This document shows, in pieces, positions 36,501 through 46,731 of a DNA stretch of 64,000 bases. The first letter of the stretch is position 1. Each line of letters begins with the position of its first letter. The notes under the pieces were generated by a model. That model saw nothing but the letters and a program-made list of their open reading frames with translations. It did no database searches and was not told the origin of the DNA. Made by a program: the position numbers and the translations under genes. Source of the stretch: Pleodorina starrii (lineage: Eukaryota > Chlorophyta > Chlorophyceae > Chlamydomonadales > Volvocaceae); assembly GCA_030267565.1 (NCBI GenBank), contig BRXU01000022.1:640001-704000 (forward strand), in the 5' to 3' direction.

Positions 36501-39500
36501 CCCCACCCCCCCCCTCCCACTCCCTCTTCACTATTCACTCTTCAAAACCCCCTCCCTCCCTCCCTCCCTCCCTAGAGGAGTGTCGCGAGGCGCTGGATGA
36601 GGTCCGGCAGCTGCGCTCTCTGGACGTGCGGTTGGACCACACGTTCGTGTCCTCCTGCGCGGATGACGTGAGGAGTCTGTGCAAGGAGGGGGCGGGGGAG
36701 GCGCTGCTGGCGGGGCCGGAGGAGGAGGCCTTCGGGCTGTGGGCGCCGTTCGAGTGCCTGAGGGGTCGGCTGGAGCTGGTGCGGGATCCCATGTGCAGGA
36801 GGTGGGGAAGAGGGAGGGGAGGAGGGAGGGAGGGGGAGGGGCGGGGGAGGGAGGGGGGAGGGGCGGGGGAGAGAGGGGTTGGGGGAAAAGTAGTCTGGAC
36901 GGGCTGGGGAGCTGACAGGAGGAGGGAGGGGGAGGCGGAGGGAAAGGGTGGTGGGAGAGGCGGGGGTGGGCGGGGGTGTGGGGGAGCGATGCGCGAGGGG
37001 CTGTAAAGGAGATGTGGTTTGGGGGCTTGGGTCCCCCGCCCCGCCTCACCCTCGCCCCCCTGCTTCCTACACCCCACCCCCTACCCCTGCCCCTGAACAC
37101 TCCATTGGCTGCGCCTGGTCCTTCCTTGAACCGTGTGTGTGTGTCGGTCAACGCCTCGTGGTTCCCACGATCGGTTCCCACGACCGCTTTTTAACCGCCA
37201 GTCTGCCAGCCTGCCCGTATGGGCTGTTTTCTATACACACCACCCTGTCCCTCCCGCCCGCCAGCCAACTCGGGACGGTGTTTTCCCCCTTGCCCGCCTG
37301 CCCTCTTTCCCCCACGACCCACCCCACCCCTAATGCAATGAACCCTAAAACCCCCAACCCCCACCGCTCCAAAACCCCTCAGGCACATGTACGAGTCGCT
37401 CGTGGCCGCCTACACGGACAACCGCCTGGACGGGGGCCTTATGCGGGGCTGTCAGGGGGAGGTGGCGCTGCTGTGCGCCAACCACCCGGCCCGAGCGCTG
37501 GAGTGCCTGCAGGTGTGGGGTGTGTGTGGGGTGGGGGGGTGTTAGGGCAGGCGTCTGGGTGGGTGGGGGGGTGCGGTGGGGTGGGTCCCCTCTTCTGTTC
37601 CCCTCCCCCTTTTTCCCTCCCTCCCCTGCCCAGCTTGCCCCCACTGGGGCTGGCCCGGCTTTTTCCCCCTGCCGCCCAAACCCCTCCCCCTCCCCCTGCC
37701 CCCCAAACCCCTCCCTCTTCCCAATGCCCCTCCCCCTCCCCCTCCCCCTCCCCCTCAGGAGAAGATTGACAAGTTCAGTCGGGACGACTCGCCCGCAGTG
37801 CTCAAGGTGCATGATTGCGTGTATGTATTCGTGTGTGTATTCGTTTGTGCGTGTGTATGTGTGCGTGTTTGGGTGCATGTGAGCGTGCATGTGAGCGTGC
37901 GTGAGTGCGTGTGTGCTGCGTGGGTGCTGGGGCCTTGAGGTGTGGCCTCCTACCCCGAACCCGAACCCAAACCCGCCTCGTGCCCCCTCCGCCTCTTCCC
38001 CCTCACCCCAACCCCATCCCACCCCTATCCCACCCCCAACACACACACACACACACACGCTCACACGTTTGCTCGCTTCCCCCTCCCCTCCCCTCCCCTC
38101 CCCTCCCCTCCCCTCCCCTCCCCTCCCCTCCCCTCCCCTCCCCTCCCCTCCCCTCCCCTCCCCTCCCCTCCCCTCCCCTCCCCTCCCCTCCCCTCCCCTC
38201 CCCTCCCCTCCCCTCCCCTCCCCTCCCCTCCCCTCCCCTCCCCTCCCCTCCCCTCCCCTCCCCTCCCCTCCCCTCCCCTCCCCTGCAGGGCAAGGTTTCG
38301 GAGCAGTGCATGGCTGTGGTTCTGGAGCGGCGCACTCAGGCGGCCACCGATGTGGCCTTCATCCCCGACCTCATGGAGGCGTGTGCCCGGGAGCACGCCA
38401 CATTCTGCTCGGCACCCGGGATGGAGGTGAGGTGGCCCACCTCCTCCTCACACCCCGCCCCCCACCCCGCCCCCTCCTCCTCCCACCCCTCCCCCTCACA
38501 CCCCGCCCCCCACGGGTCCGTTCGCTAACGCCGTCTCCGTCTCCGCTGCGGTATCTTCTTTTTACCCAACCCCCCTTCCCCACGGGCTTCTTGTTTCATT
38601 GTTGTAAATTCACTCTTCAACCCCCTCCCCCGGCCTATTCGTGGATAACCCCCCCACACACACATTGCCCCCCAGGGTATCCGCGCCCTAGACTGCCTAG
38701 CTGACCGGCGCAGCTCCCCCGGCTTCTCTGAGCGCTGCGGTGAGGCTCTGCGGGAGTACCTGGTGGAGGCGGCTCGGGACATCCGCACTCTGGCGGGACT
38801 GAGCGAGGACTGCGGGGAGGAGATTGCCACGCTGTGCAAGGGTGAGGGGGGGCGGGGTGGGGGAGGGGGCGGGGGGGTGGGGGGGGAGGGGGTGGGGGAG
38901 GAGGGGGTGGGGGAGGAGGGGGTGGGGGAGGAGGGGTGGGGGAGGAGGGGTGGGGGAGGAGGGTGGGGGGAGGAGGGTGGGGGAGAGGTGGATAGGAGGG
39001 GTGGGGGAGAGGGGGTGGGGGAGAAGGGTTGGGGGGAGGAGGAGGAGTGAGGACGGATGGGAATTCAGGAAGGTGGGAAGGGGAGGGGAGGGAGGAGGGT
39101 GAGAGTGGGGAAGGGGTCCGTGTCAAGGCGGCTCCCTGGTGCTGGAGGTGGTGCTGGAGGTGGTGCTGGTGCTGCTCGGGTGCTGCTCCCCCTAGCAATG
39201 CGGCGGCTCCTTCCCACCTCCCGGTCTCCATCCACCTTCCCCAACCCCCTCTCGACCTTCATCCTCCACCCCCTCCACCCCCCATTGACCGGACGGATCT
39301 CCCCCTCCCCCACTCCCCCCCCGGCGCCTCGGCGCTCTCGCTGTAATTCGATACCTTGTTGTAACCCCGCTGGTGCCGCCCCGCCCCCTCTTTCCCCCTC
39401 TTTCCCCCCCGCCCCACACGCCCCGCTTGACAGGGATCTAGTCGATTTTCAGACTACAAATCCCGCAGGGTTTCTTGTTTCATGCTTGCAAATTCACTCT

Positions 39501-42500
39501 TCACGCCCCCCCCCCGTTCGCCCGCCGCAGGCGTGCAGCCGGGCGATGGCCGCGTGGTTTCCTGCCTTCGTGACTCCCGCGCCAACATCAGCAGTGAGGG
39601 GTGCCGGGCTCAGGTGATGCGGCTGATGGGGTTCATGGTGGAGGACCACCGAGTGGACGTGGGGATGCAGCAGGTGAGGGGGGGGAGGGGGGAGGGGGGG
39701 AAAAGGGGGGGGTAGTGGAAAGATACCGCAGGGGAGGGACGGAGAGGATGGGGAGGGGAGGAAGGCGCCGGGCGTAAAAGGAGTTGGGGGGTTAGGTGAT
39801 CCCAACCTGCACCGACCTGCACCACCCACCCAGCCAACTACCCGCCCACTCGGAACGATCTTGACCCGACCCGACCCGACCCGACGCGACCCGACCCGAC
39901 CCGACCCGACCCGACCCGACCCGACCCGACCCGACCCGACCCGACCCGACCCGACCCGACCCGACCCGACCCCACCCCACCCCACCCCACCCCACCCGAC
40001 CCGACCCGACCCCACCCGACCCGACCCGACCCGACCCGACCCGGCGCTATTCCCCCTCCGCTCAGGCCTGCACGGGGGACATTCAGAAGTACTGCGGAGG
40101 CGTGGAGGCGGCAGATGGCCAGGTGCGTGTGTTGAGGGGGGGAGTAGGGAGTGGTGGTGGTGGTTGGGGAAGCAAGGGGGGTTGGAAGGTGCGTGAACGC
40201 GCCCCGGGGAGGGGAGGGGCACTACCATACCCTACACACCATCACCCTTCACCCCCGCACCACCCCCCACCCCCCCACCCACCCCACCATCACCCCCACC
40301 CCCCCGCTCAGGTTCACGAGTGCCTCCGCCGCTCCCTGGACCACCTGTCCCCCGAGTGCCGGGCGGCGGAGGAGCGAGTGGAGGCGCTTGAGCACGAGGA
40401 TGTACGGCTCAATCCAAAACTCATGAGGTGGGGGGAGGTGGGGTGGGGGGAGGTGGGGTGGGGTGGGGTGGGGGGAGGAGCGAGGGCTGAGGCGCAGGCG
40501 CCTGAGGGCTGGGCTGGAGCGCGAGGGCGCGAGAGGCGCGAGAGGCCCTAGGAGGCGGCGTTGTGTGGGTGGGTGGGGGGTGGAGGGGGGGAAGGGGGGA
40601 AGTGGGGAAGGGGGAAAGAGCATCCGCCCAGCCGCCGATCGCCCCCAACCCCAACCCAACCACCACCCCAACCCAACCACCACCCCAACCCAACCACCAC
40701 CCCAACCCAACCACCACCCCAACCCAACCACCACCCCAACCCAACCACCACCCCAACCCAACCACCACCTCAACCCAACCACCACCCCAACCCAACCACC
40801 ACCCCAACCCAACCACCACCCCAACCCAACCACCACCCCAACCCAACCACCACCTCAACCCAACCACCACCCCAACCCAACCACCACCCCAACCCAACCA
40901 CCACCCCAACCCAACCACCACCCCAACCCAACCACCACCCCAACCCAACCACCACCCCAACCCAACCACCACCCCAACCCAACCACCACCTCAACCCAAC
41001 CACCACCCCAACCCAACCACCACCCCAACCCAACCACCACCCCAACCCAACCACCACCCCAACCCAACCACCACCTCAACCCAACCACCACCCCAACCCA
41101 ACCACCACCCCAACCCAACCACCACCCCAACCCAACCACCACCCCAACCCAACCACCACCCCAACCCAACCACCACCCCAACCCAACCACCACCTCAACC
41201 CAACCACCACCCCAACCCAACCACCACCCCAACCCAACCACCACCCCAACCCAACCACCACCCCAACCCAACCACCACCTCAACCCAACCACCACCCCAA
41301 CCCAACCACCACCCCAACCCAACCACCACCCCAACCCAACCACCACCTCAACCCAACCACCACCCCAACCCAACCACCACCCCAACCCAACCACCACCCC
41401 AACCCAACCACCACCCCAACCCAACCACCACCCCAACCCAACCACCACCCCAACCCAACCACCACCTCAACCCAACCACCACCCCAACCCAACCACCACC
41501 CCAACCCAACCACCACCCCAACCCAACCACCACCCCAACCCAACCACCACCCCAACCCAACCACCACCCCAACCCAACCATCATCTCAACCCAACCACCA
41601 CCCCAACCCTCGCCCCCCTCTCAGGGAGTGCCCCCTGGCCATCAGCGGCTTCTGCTCCGATGTCCCCCCCGGGGACGCGCGCGTGATCAGCTGCCTGCAA
41701 TCCAATATGGACAAGGGCCACTTCCCACCCGCATGCCGCCTTGCGCTGAGACAGCTCACGGACCGGGCGGCAGTCAAGTACTCGCTCAACTTCAGGCTCA
41801 AGCAGGAGTGCGACGAGGGTGCGTAAAGTGTGTGCGTTGCGGTATGTGTGTGGCTAGGTGTTGAGTGCATGTGCGTGTACGTCTGCGTATATGGGTGCGT
41901 GTCTACGCGTGTGTATTTCTGCGTGTGTTTGTGTATGTGTGTATGTGAAATGTGTCCTGTGTGCGTGGCGCATGTCACTTTGCTGGGGTGGGGCCGGGTA
42001 GTGGCGACGAACTGCAGCGAAGGTGGGGGTGGGGGGTGGGGCGCACTTGGGAAGGGTGCCGGGGGGGGAGGTGGGGGGCCGCCGTGTGGGGTCGGGGGGC
42101 ACACAGGGGCGGTCCCGCGCCATGTTCCCCGAGCTCCCGGAACCACTCTCTTCCCCCTTCCCCGCCCGCCACTCGCTCTCCAGATCTGCAAGTCCCACCT
42201 CCCTCCCTCCCGCATCCCCCTCCCCCCTCCCATCTCCTTCCCCCCCTCCCCCTCCCCGGCCTATACGTGGATAACCCCCCCTCCTCTTTCCCCCCCTCCC
42301 ACCCCTCCCACGCGTCCCCCATACACACACACCCACCCCCGCAGACGCTCAGCGGCTGTGTCCCGATGCGGTCGATGAGCTGGGCTCCTCAAAGCAGGAC
42401 GTCACCGGCACCGGGGGGGCACACCGGGAGGAGACCACCCTGGCGTGTCTGGCTCGGCAGTCGGCGGCACTGGGGGGCAGCTGCAGGGCGGAGCTGCAGG

Positions 42501-45500
42501 TAGCTGGGGCTGCACCCGCCCCCCCCTTCCCCCCAGTGTGCGCAGCAGGTCATCCTATGGCCGGACCTCTTCCATGTCCAACGCAAAAACGGTCTCAAGC
42601 TCACCGACCGCATTCTTGCCGCATTTGGCGCCCTCCGGACACGCCAGCCCCCACCCCCACCACACCCCTTCTCGCAGCGCGTCCCCCGTTAACCTCCCCT
42701 AACCATCCCACACCGCAGGGGTCAGCATGCATCGGCCCCTCCGGTGCGCGGTATGGCGGGAACCTCCTCAGGCCCCGTGCCGCACCGTGTTTTGTGCGTA
42801 TGCACGTCGCCCAACTGTAAGGCGCCGTACTTCGGTACGGCTCGTTACAGCTGGGTGCTCAAATACTCAGCTTAGTTTATGCATCTTTCTTTCTTTTAGT
42901 CATTCCCGTAGGCACTTTGTGTAGGATCGCACCGCATATCATACCATGCTCCCCCAGCAAATGCTTCAACGATGCTCACAAAGCCGCCACGTTGCCCTTG
43001 CCCCTTACGCATCGACGAATCGCAACGCTACCGCGCTGGTCTGCCGCTCAGGTAAGCATCCTCAGTTCCGATAGATGTTGCTGTTGCCAGTTCTGACAGC
43101 TTAGAGGGTGGGATTTTCGGGTTTTTTTAGAGCAAGCACGCGCATACCAGCTTTTCAGCTTTTGGACACTTCTACGGCGCTAATTTTACGATTGGTACAC
43201 ATGTCTACAACATCGCACCGCACAAAAAAATGCGGTGCGGCTTCGTCCGAGGCGGCTTGCAACACTTCCGACACCGACAAGATGCTGGGACGGTTCAACC
43301 GCGGGTCAAGCAGCAATGTCGGTAAAGTTTGGGAATGGGTGGGATAACATTAACAGTTCCGGAGGTTCAGCGGCTGTCGCAGCTTGATCATCAACGTCCG
43401 CAGTGACTCATTATTTTATAAAGGAGCATATCACTCCCTGAACCCCCTTCCCCCCGGGGTGGTTGGTTGGGGTCTTGGGGAGGGGGGTTCCACGGATAGG
43501 CCGGAGTCTGGGGGTGGGGCCTGGGGATGGAGCCGCAGCGGTGGAACGGAGGGAGCGGGTGGGTGGGGTATGGGGTATGGGGTATGACAGCCCAAAGAGG
43601 CAAGCTGGCAGGCAGGCTGGCTGGCTGGCAGATGGGGCTTGGGGGGTATATAAGGGAGTCCTAAAAGGCAGGCTGACTGGCTGAATGGGCGCGTGGGTGG
43701 GGAAGGTTGAAGGTCGCTCTCCACCCCCCGCTTGCACTGAACCTCCTCTCCCGCCACCTCCCACCCTCCCTCCCCCCCTCCCCCCAGGCGCTTGTTCGGT
43801 TGTCCCTCAACCGCTACCGGGTGGGCATGCCGCTGACCAGCCAGTGCGATGGGGACGTGATGGCCAGGTGCCGAGTAGACCAGGTGGGGGGAAGGGAGCA
43901 AGGAGGGAGCGAGGAGGGAGGGGGAGGGGGACAGCGGAGGGGGAGGGGGGAGCACTGTCCAAATATGCAGTGGGGATGGGGAGAGGCGGAGAGGGAGGGA
44001 GGGAGAGAGGGAGGGAGGACAGGCGGCGGAAAGGGAAGGCAAGGGGAATAGGGGATGGGAAGGAAGGAGGGGATGCGGGTCTGCGCCGGGATCTGCGGGC
44101 GGGCGGAGGGGGGGCGGAAAGAGGAGGGGAGGGGAGGTAGGAAAGCGCATGATTGATGAAGCGGGTAAGGAAAACAGTATACCGTAGATTGAAGAGGCGG
44201 GACGGAGGGAGGGGTTGCTCAGAGCGGGCGGGGGGAGAGAGGGGGGGCAATGGAAAAGGGGAGGGCATAAACTTGCCTGGCCCCTCTCCTTCCTCCCGCT
44301 GAGCTCCGCTTTCCCTCCGTCTCATTCGCCAGCCACCCTAAACCCCTCCCCTCGCCCTCCCCTTCCCCCTCCCCCTCCCCCTCCCCCCCCGGCTCCGGCC
44401 TATACGTGGATAACCCCCACCTCACCCCCCCCCCCACCCCCCCCGTTTGTGTCCCCACCGCAGATGGCCGCCCCCTTCCTCCAGTCCGGCTACGTGTTGG
44501 GCTGTCTGGCCAAACACGCCGCCCGGCTGCACAAGCCCTGCTGGGAGCTGGTGTCAACCATGGATGACGGGTGGGGGCGTGGGGAGGGGGGCAGAGGGGG
44601 GGGGCAGGGAGGGGGCAGGGAGGGGGCAGGGAGGGGGCAGGGAGGGGGCGAAGGGGGTGCAGGGGGTAGTTGTGCAACTGGGGGCACAACCCCCCCAAAA
44701 AGGGGGGGGCAGCGTGTTACCCACCATGGACGACGGGTGGGGGGGTGGGTGATGAACATGAACACGAACCGGCAGCGGAGGGACGTAGGCGACGTAGGAG
44801 GGACGTAAGAGGGACGTAGGCGAGCGAGAAGCCATCCAGGGGTGGGAGGGGCCCGGCCGGGCAGGGGCAGGGGCAGGGGCGGGGGCAGGGGCAGGGGCAG
44901 GGGCAGGGGCAGGGGCAGGGGCAGGGGCAGGGGCAGGGAGGGGGCTGGTTCTGGTGCTGGCACTGGTGAGAGGCGTTGTCGTTGGTACGGGTCGGGCGAG
45001 CGGGGGGCCGGTGCGTGTGTGTGTGTGTGTGTGTGTAAAAAATACTACGAGTCGCAGCGAAGGAGAGAGGGGGGGGGAGGGGGTTGAGGCCTGAGGGAGG
45101 GAGAGGGAGAGGGAGGGAGGGGGGATGATGAGAGGTGAGACCGCAGCGGCGGTGGAGCGGAGGCAGTGAGTGAGTGAGGAAGCGACCCTGAAGGGCTGGT
45201 GGGTAGCCTTCATGCTCCGTTGCTCGCAGCCCAGCGCAGCCAGCCATTCCGCGGCCACAACACCCAACTCCCGACACCAAGGACGCCGAAACCAAATCAT
45301 CACTACCCCCCTCCCCTCCCCCCCCCCCACACACACATAAACATACACACGCACTGCAGGCAGTTCAAGCGCGCCGCCGCCGCCGAGACGACCGCCTGGC
45401 TGTCTCAGTCGCAGTCTCAGCTGCCCGGGGGGGCGCGCGGGTCGCTGGTGTTGGATGAGAAGGTTCTGGAGCAGGTGGCTGCGGATCTGCGGAGGGAACT

Positions 45501-46731
45501 GGAGCCGCGTATCTACAGCAACGTGCACGAGCAGGTGGGGTGGGGGTGGGGAGGGGGGGAGGGCAGGGTTCGGGCGGCCCGAACCGGAACGTCCGGATTT
45601 GGATGTGGATGTGGATGTGGATGTGGATGTGGATGTGGATGTGGATGTGGATTTTGCTTGCCCTAGTTCAAACCGCCATGCCTTTCCCCTCCTCCCCTCC
45701 CTCCCTTCCCTCCTGTTCTACTGATGTACTGTTCTACGGTATTTCCACTCCTACTGCTCCCTCTCTTCTCGGCCCCCCCGCCCCCCGCCCGGCCTCCTTC
45801 CCGCTATTCCTCCCGTCGCTCGCCTCGGTTACTCCGGTCGCTGCGGGTAATTACTATTCCTTACCCCCTCCCCCCTCCCCCCCTCCCCCCCTGCCCCCCT
45901 CCTCACTGCCGCCCCCGCAGATCAACCGTCGCGCGGTGACAGTGGCGCACAACGTGACGGGCGCACTGGTGCGCACAATCGCCCCCCAGGTCAGTCACTG
46001 GCAGCGGCAGCGGCCAACGGCCAGGGGCCAGGGGCCAGCGGCCAGCGGCCAGCAAGGGAGCGGCCAGCGGCCAGAGGGAGTGGAAGCGGCAGCAAAGGAG
46101 CGACTAGCAAAGAGCAATGCGGCTCCGCTTCCCACCCGGGTCGCCCCGCCCCCCCTGGTGTATATTTCGCTCATGGGCCACACCCCTCCGTGTGTGTGTG
46201 TGTGTGTTTCCGCGAACATCTCCGCCCTCTGCAAACTCGGGACTTTTCCACTGACCCACCTCACCCCCTAACCCAAAGGTCCCGAACGCCTCTCGCATTT
46301 CACCACCAACCCTTACCACCACCGCCCCTTCCCGACACCACCACCACCACCATCCAAGAGCACTAGGGCAGTGCTCACCGGTAACACCCACAACCCCCCA
46401 GACATCAACACACACACACACACACACACGAACCCTTCTCCCCACGCACCCCCTGTCATGTGTCATCCCTATCGCCCCACCACCGACTGGACACGCACCC
46501 CCCTCCCCGCCCCTCCCATCCCCTCCCATCCCCTGTTCCCCTCCCCCCGCCCCTCCCCGCCCCGCCCCTCCCTCCCCCCCGCAGGTGAACGCGCTTCTCC
46601 ACACCACCACCTGGCTGCTCAGTCTGACGGCTCTGGGTCTGGTGGGGGCGCTGCTGGCCTGGCGCAAGCTGGTGGCGGCAAGGGGGGCGGGCGGAGTCAC
46701 AACGGTGGTGCGAAAGGACGGCAGGGTGTGA
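30507..46731 (+). CDS. GLG1: GLG1/ESL-1-like Golgi cysteine-rich membrane protein (22 exons, 1389 aa)
   Basis: Exons: 30507-30728, 30814-32087, 33247-33328, 33964-34088, 34342-34491, 35002-35238, 35712-35824, 36576-36801, 37383-37512, 37759-37806, 38289-38426, 38676-38841, 39531-39673, 40066-40122, 40312-40427, 41625-41818, 42345-42499, 43788-43883, 44464-44570, 45360-45534, 45921-45989, 46585-46731 (4170 nt, all GT-AG and in phase). Signal peptide at 1-23 (LLCLVAVCSWGAVGA). Twelve four-Cys modules follow the pattern C-x6/7-C ... CL ... C, for example ACTGDIQKYC..ECLRR..PEC, the Cys-rich GLG1 repeat. A single membrane segment near the C-terminus (WLLSLTALGLVGALLAWRKL) gives type I topology with a short basic tail. 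Animal GLG1 is a Golgi glycoprotein that binds growth factors and other cargo; the role in algae is unknown. Exon 2 inserts about 425 Ala/Gly/Thr/Gln-rich residues inside the first Cys module. Animal GLG1 has 16 modules. Confidence 0.94.
30990..31640 (+). repeat. 120-bp in-frame coding minisatellite in GLG1 exon 2
   Basis: A 120-bp unit (40 codons, Ala/Gly/Thr/Gln-rich with motifs such as GGAAAQ, GTAAAATTS and AEANT) repeats about four times with near-perfect 120-bp periodicity (31021, 31141, 31261 and 31381 start the same way). It then decays into shorter derivatives. Because the period is a multiple of three and GC-rich, several antisense frames are also open; these are not genes. Confidence 0.93.
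32090..32560 (+). repeat. GGGT-rich minisatellite in GLG1 intron 2
   Basis: Starts at the donor of exon 2 and mixes GGGT, GGCT and GGGCGG units with a recurring gcgggatgca(g/a)gga(g/c)tgg block of roughly 45-70 bp. The Trp/Gly/Val frames are artefacts. The G-rich sense strand follows the same pattern as the kinase intron at 11415. Confidence 0.85.
33375..33446. repeat. Family A element, inverted pair (GLG1 intron 3)
   Basis: A reverse copy (about 33375-33398) and a forward copy (about 33410-33446) of the short dispersed element with core cggcctatacgtggata lie head-to-head. Other copies: 38630-38655, 42256-42279, 44391-44418, 62890-62935 and 63480-63530 (forward); 43488-43506 and 46779-46822 (reverse). 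The fuller copies start GTTATC and end GATAAC, an imperfect terminal inversion. Confidence 0.75.
34093..34112 (-). repeat. Family B fragment flanked by a 13-bp direct repeat containing a splice donor
   Basis: The fragment gtaaaaagaagataccgcag lies just inside GLG1 intron 4. It is flanked by gtgctcaggtggg (34081-34093, the exon 4 end plus donor) and gtgctcaagtggg (34113-34125). This looks like an insertion with target-site duplication. Related family B copies are near 20767, 24357, 27196-27240, 34140-34200, 38521-38565, 39716-39745, 44771-44832 and 63829. Confidence 0.6.
35803..36075 (+). repeat. Exon-end plus splice-donor tandem duplication after GLG1 exon 7
   Basis: The last bases of exon 7 (ctggacagccccgacatgag, then cg|gtgagg) recur three times in the intron as ctggacagccgcgacaacga followed by gcggtgagg. 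The copies start at 35876, 35948 and about 36042, spaced about 73, 72 and 94 bp. Each copy carries its own GTGAGG donor and a G/A-rich spacer. Confidence 0.9.
38078..38287 (+). repeat. (CCCTC)n array forming a GLG1 3' splice-site pyrimidine tract
   Basis: About 41 perfect copies of CCCTC run directly into ccctgcag, the acceptor of exon 38289-38426. The polypyrimidine tract is therefore about 205 nt long. Ser/Pro/Leu frames here are artefacts. Confidence 0.97.
38521..38660 (+). repeat. Composite B-C-A dispersed element in GLG1 intron 11
   Basis: Three short repeat families occur in order. Family B is gctaacgccgtctccgtctc with downstream gcggtatcttctttttaccc. Family C is ttcttgtttca with aaattcactcttcaa. 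Family A is cggcctattcgtggataacc. Family C also occurs at 39472-39507, upstream of exon 39531, and partly at 36529-36552, upstream of exon 36576. The element sits 15-155 nt before the acceptor of exon 38676. Confidence 0.75.
39862..40043 (+). repeat. (CCCGA)n pentanucleotide array in GLG1 intron 13
   Basis: About 36 CCCGA units with one CGCGA variant and a homogenised block of CCCCA (about 39968-39996). It ends about 20 nt before the acceptor of exon 40066-40122. The reverse strand reads GGGTC, G-quadruplex prone. Confidence 0.95.
40637..41612 (+). repeat. 17-bp minisatellite, about 57 copies, in GLG1 intron 15
   Basis: The unit is caacccaaccaccaccc (17 bp). A sub-variant with ctc in place of ccc appears at irregular intervals of 4, 5, 7 or 8 units. 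Because 17 is not a multiple of 3, all three forward frames show the same 17-residue Asn/Pro/Thr/His/Gln repeat, and the minus frames show Gly/Val/Trp/Leu repeats; none is a gene. The array ends about 13 nt before the acceptor of exon 41625-41818. Confidence 0.97.
42720..43400 (+). other. AT-richer insertion with a cUUCGg hairpin in GLG1 intron 17
   Basis: This block differs in composition from the flanking C-rich intron. At 42815-42850 an outer CTGTAA/TTACAG stem encloses an inner GCCGTAC-TTCG-GTACGGC stem, which in RNA would be capped by the very stable cUUCGg tetraloop. At 43214-43239 CGCACCGCA and its complement flank an A-rich loop. No coding frame resembles a known protein. It is probably an inserted element. 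Confidence 0.5.
43417..43455 (+). repeat. Family D dispersed element (GLG1 intron 17)
   Basis: The sequence ataaaggagcatatcactcc followed by ctga and a C-run recurs identically at 63538-63566 in the RH39 gene, just upstream of the acceptor of exon 63595. A reverse family A copy lies about 35 bp downstream. Confidence 0.8.
44555..44745 (+). repeat. Exon 19 end plus donor duplicated in the following GLG1 intron
   Basis: The exon 19 end and donor (accatggatgacgg|gtgggg, about 44557-44576) recur at about 44722-44742 as accatggacgacgggtgggg. G-rich sequence with (AGGGGGC)n units lies between them. The second copy is a potential cryptic 5' splice site. Confidence 0.8.
44865..44940 (+). repeat. (GGGGCA)n array in GLG1 intron 19
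   Basis: About 12 GGGGCA units with one GGGGCG. The sense strand is G-quadruplex prone. A TG repeat follows at about 45011-45035. Confidence 0.9.
45598..45652 (+). repeat. (GGATGT)n array in GLG1 intron 20
   Basis: Nine nearly perfect GGATGT units, open in several frames only because of the repeat. Confidence 0.9.

Noticed and set aside
40463..41864. Three overlapping 400-aa plus-strand frames and several Gly/Val/Trp/Leu minus-strand frames
   Set aside because: All are the 17-bp repeat read in different frames; the true exons at both ends are joined around it as an intron.
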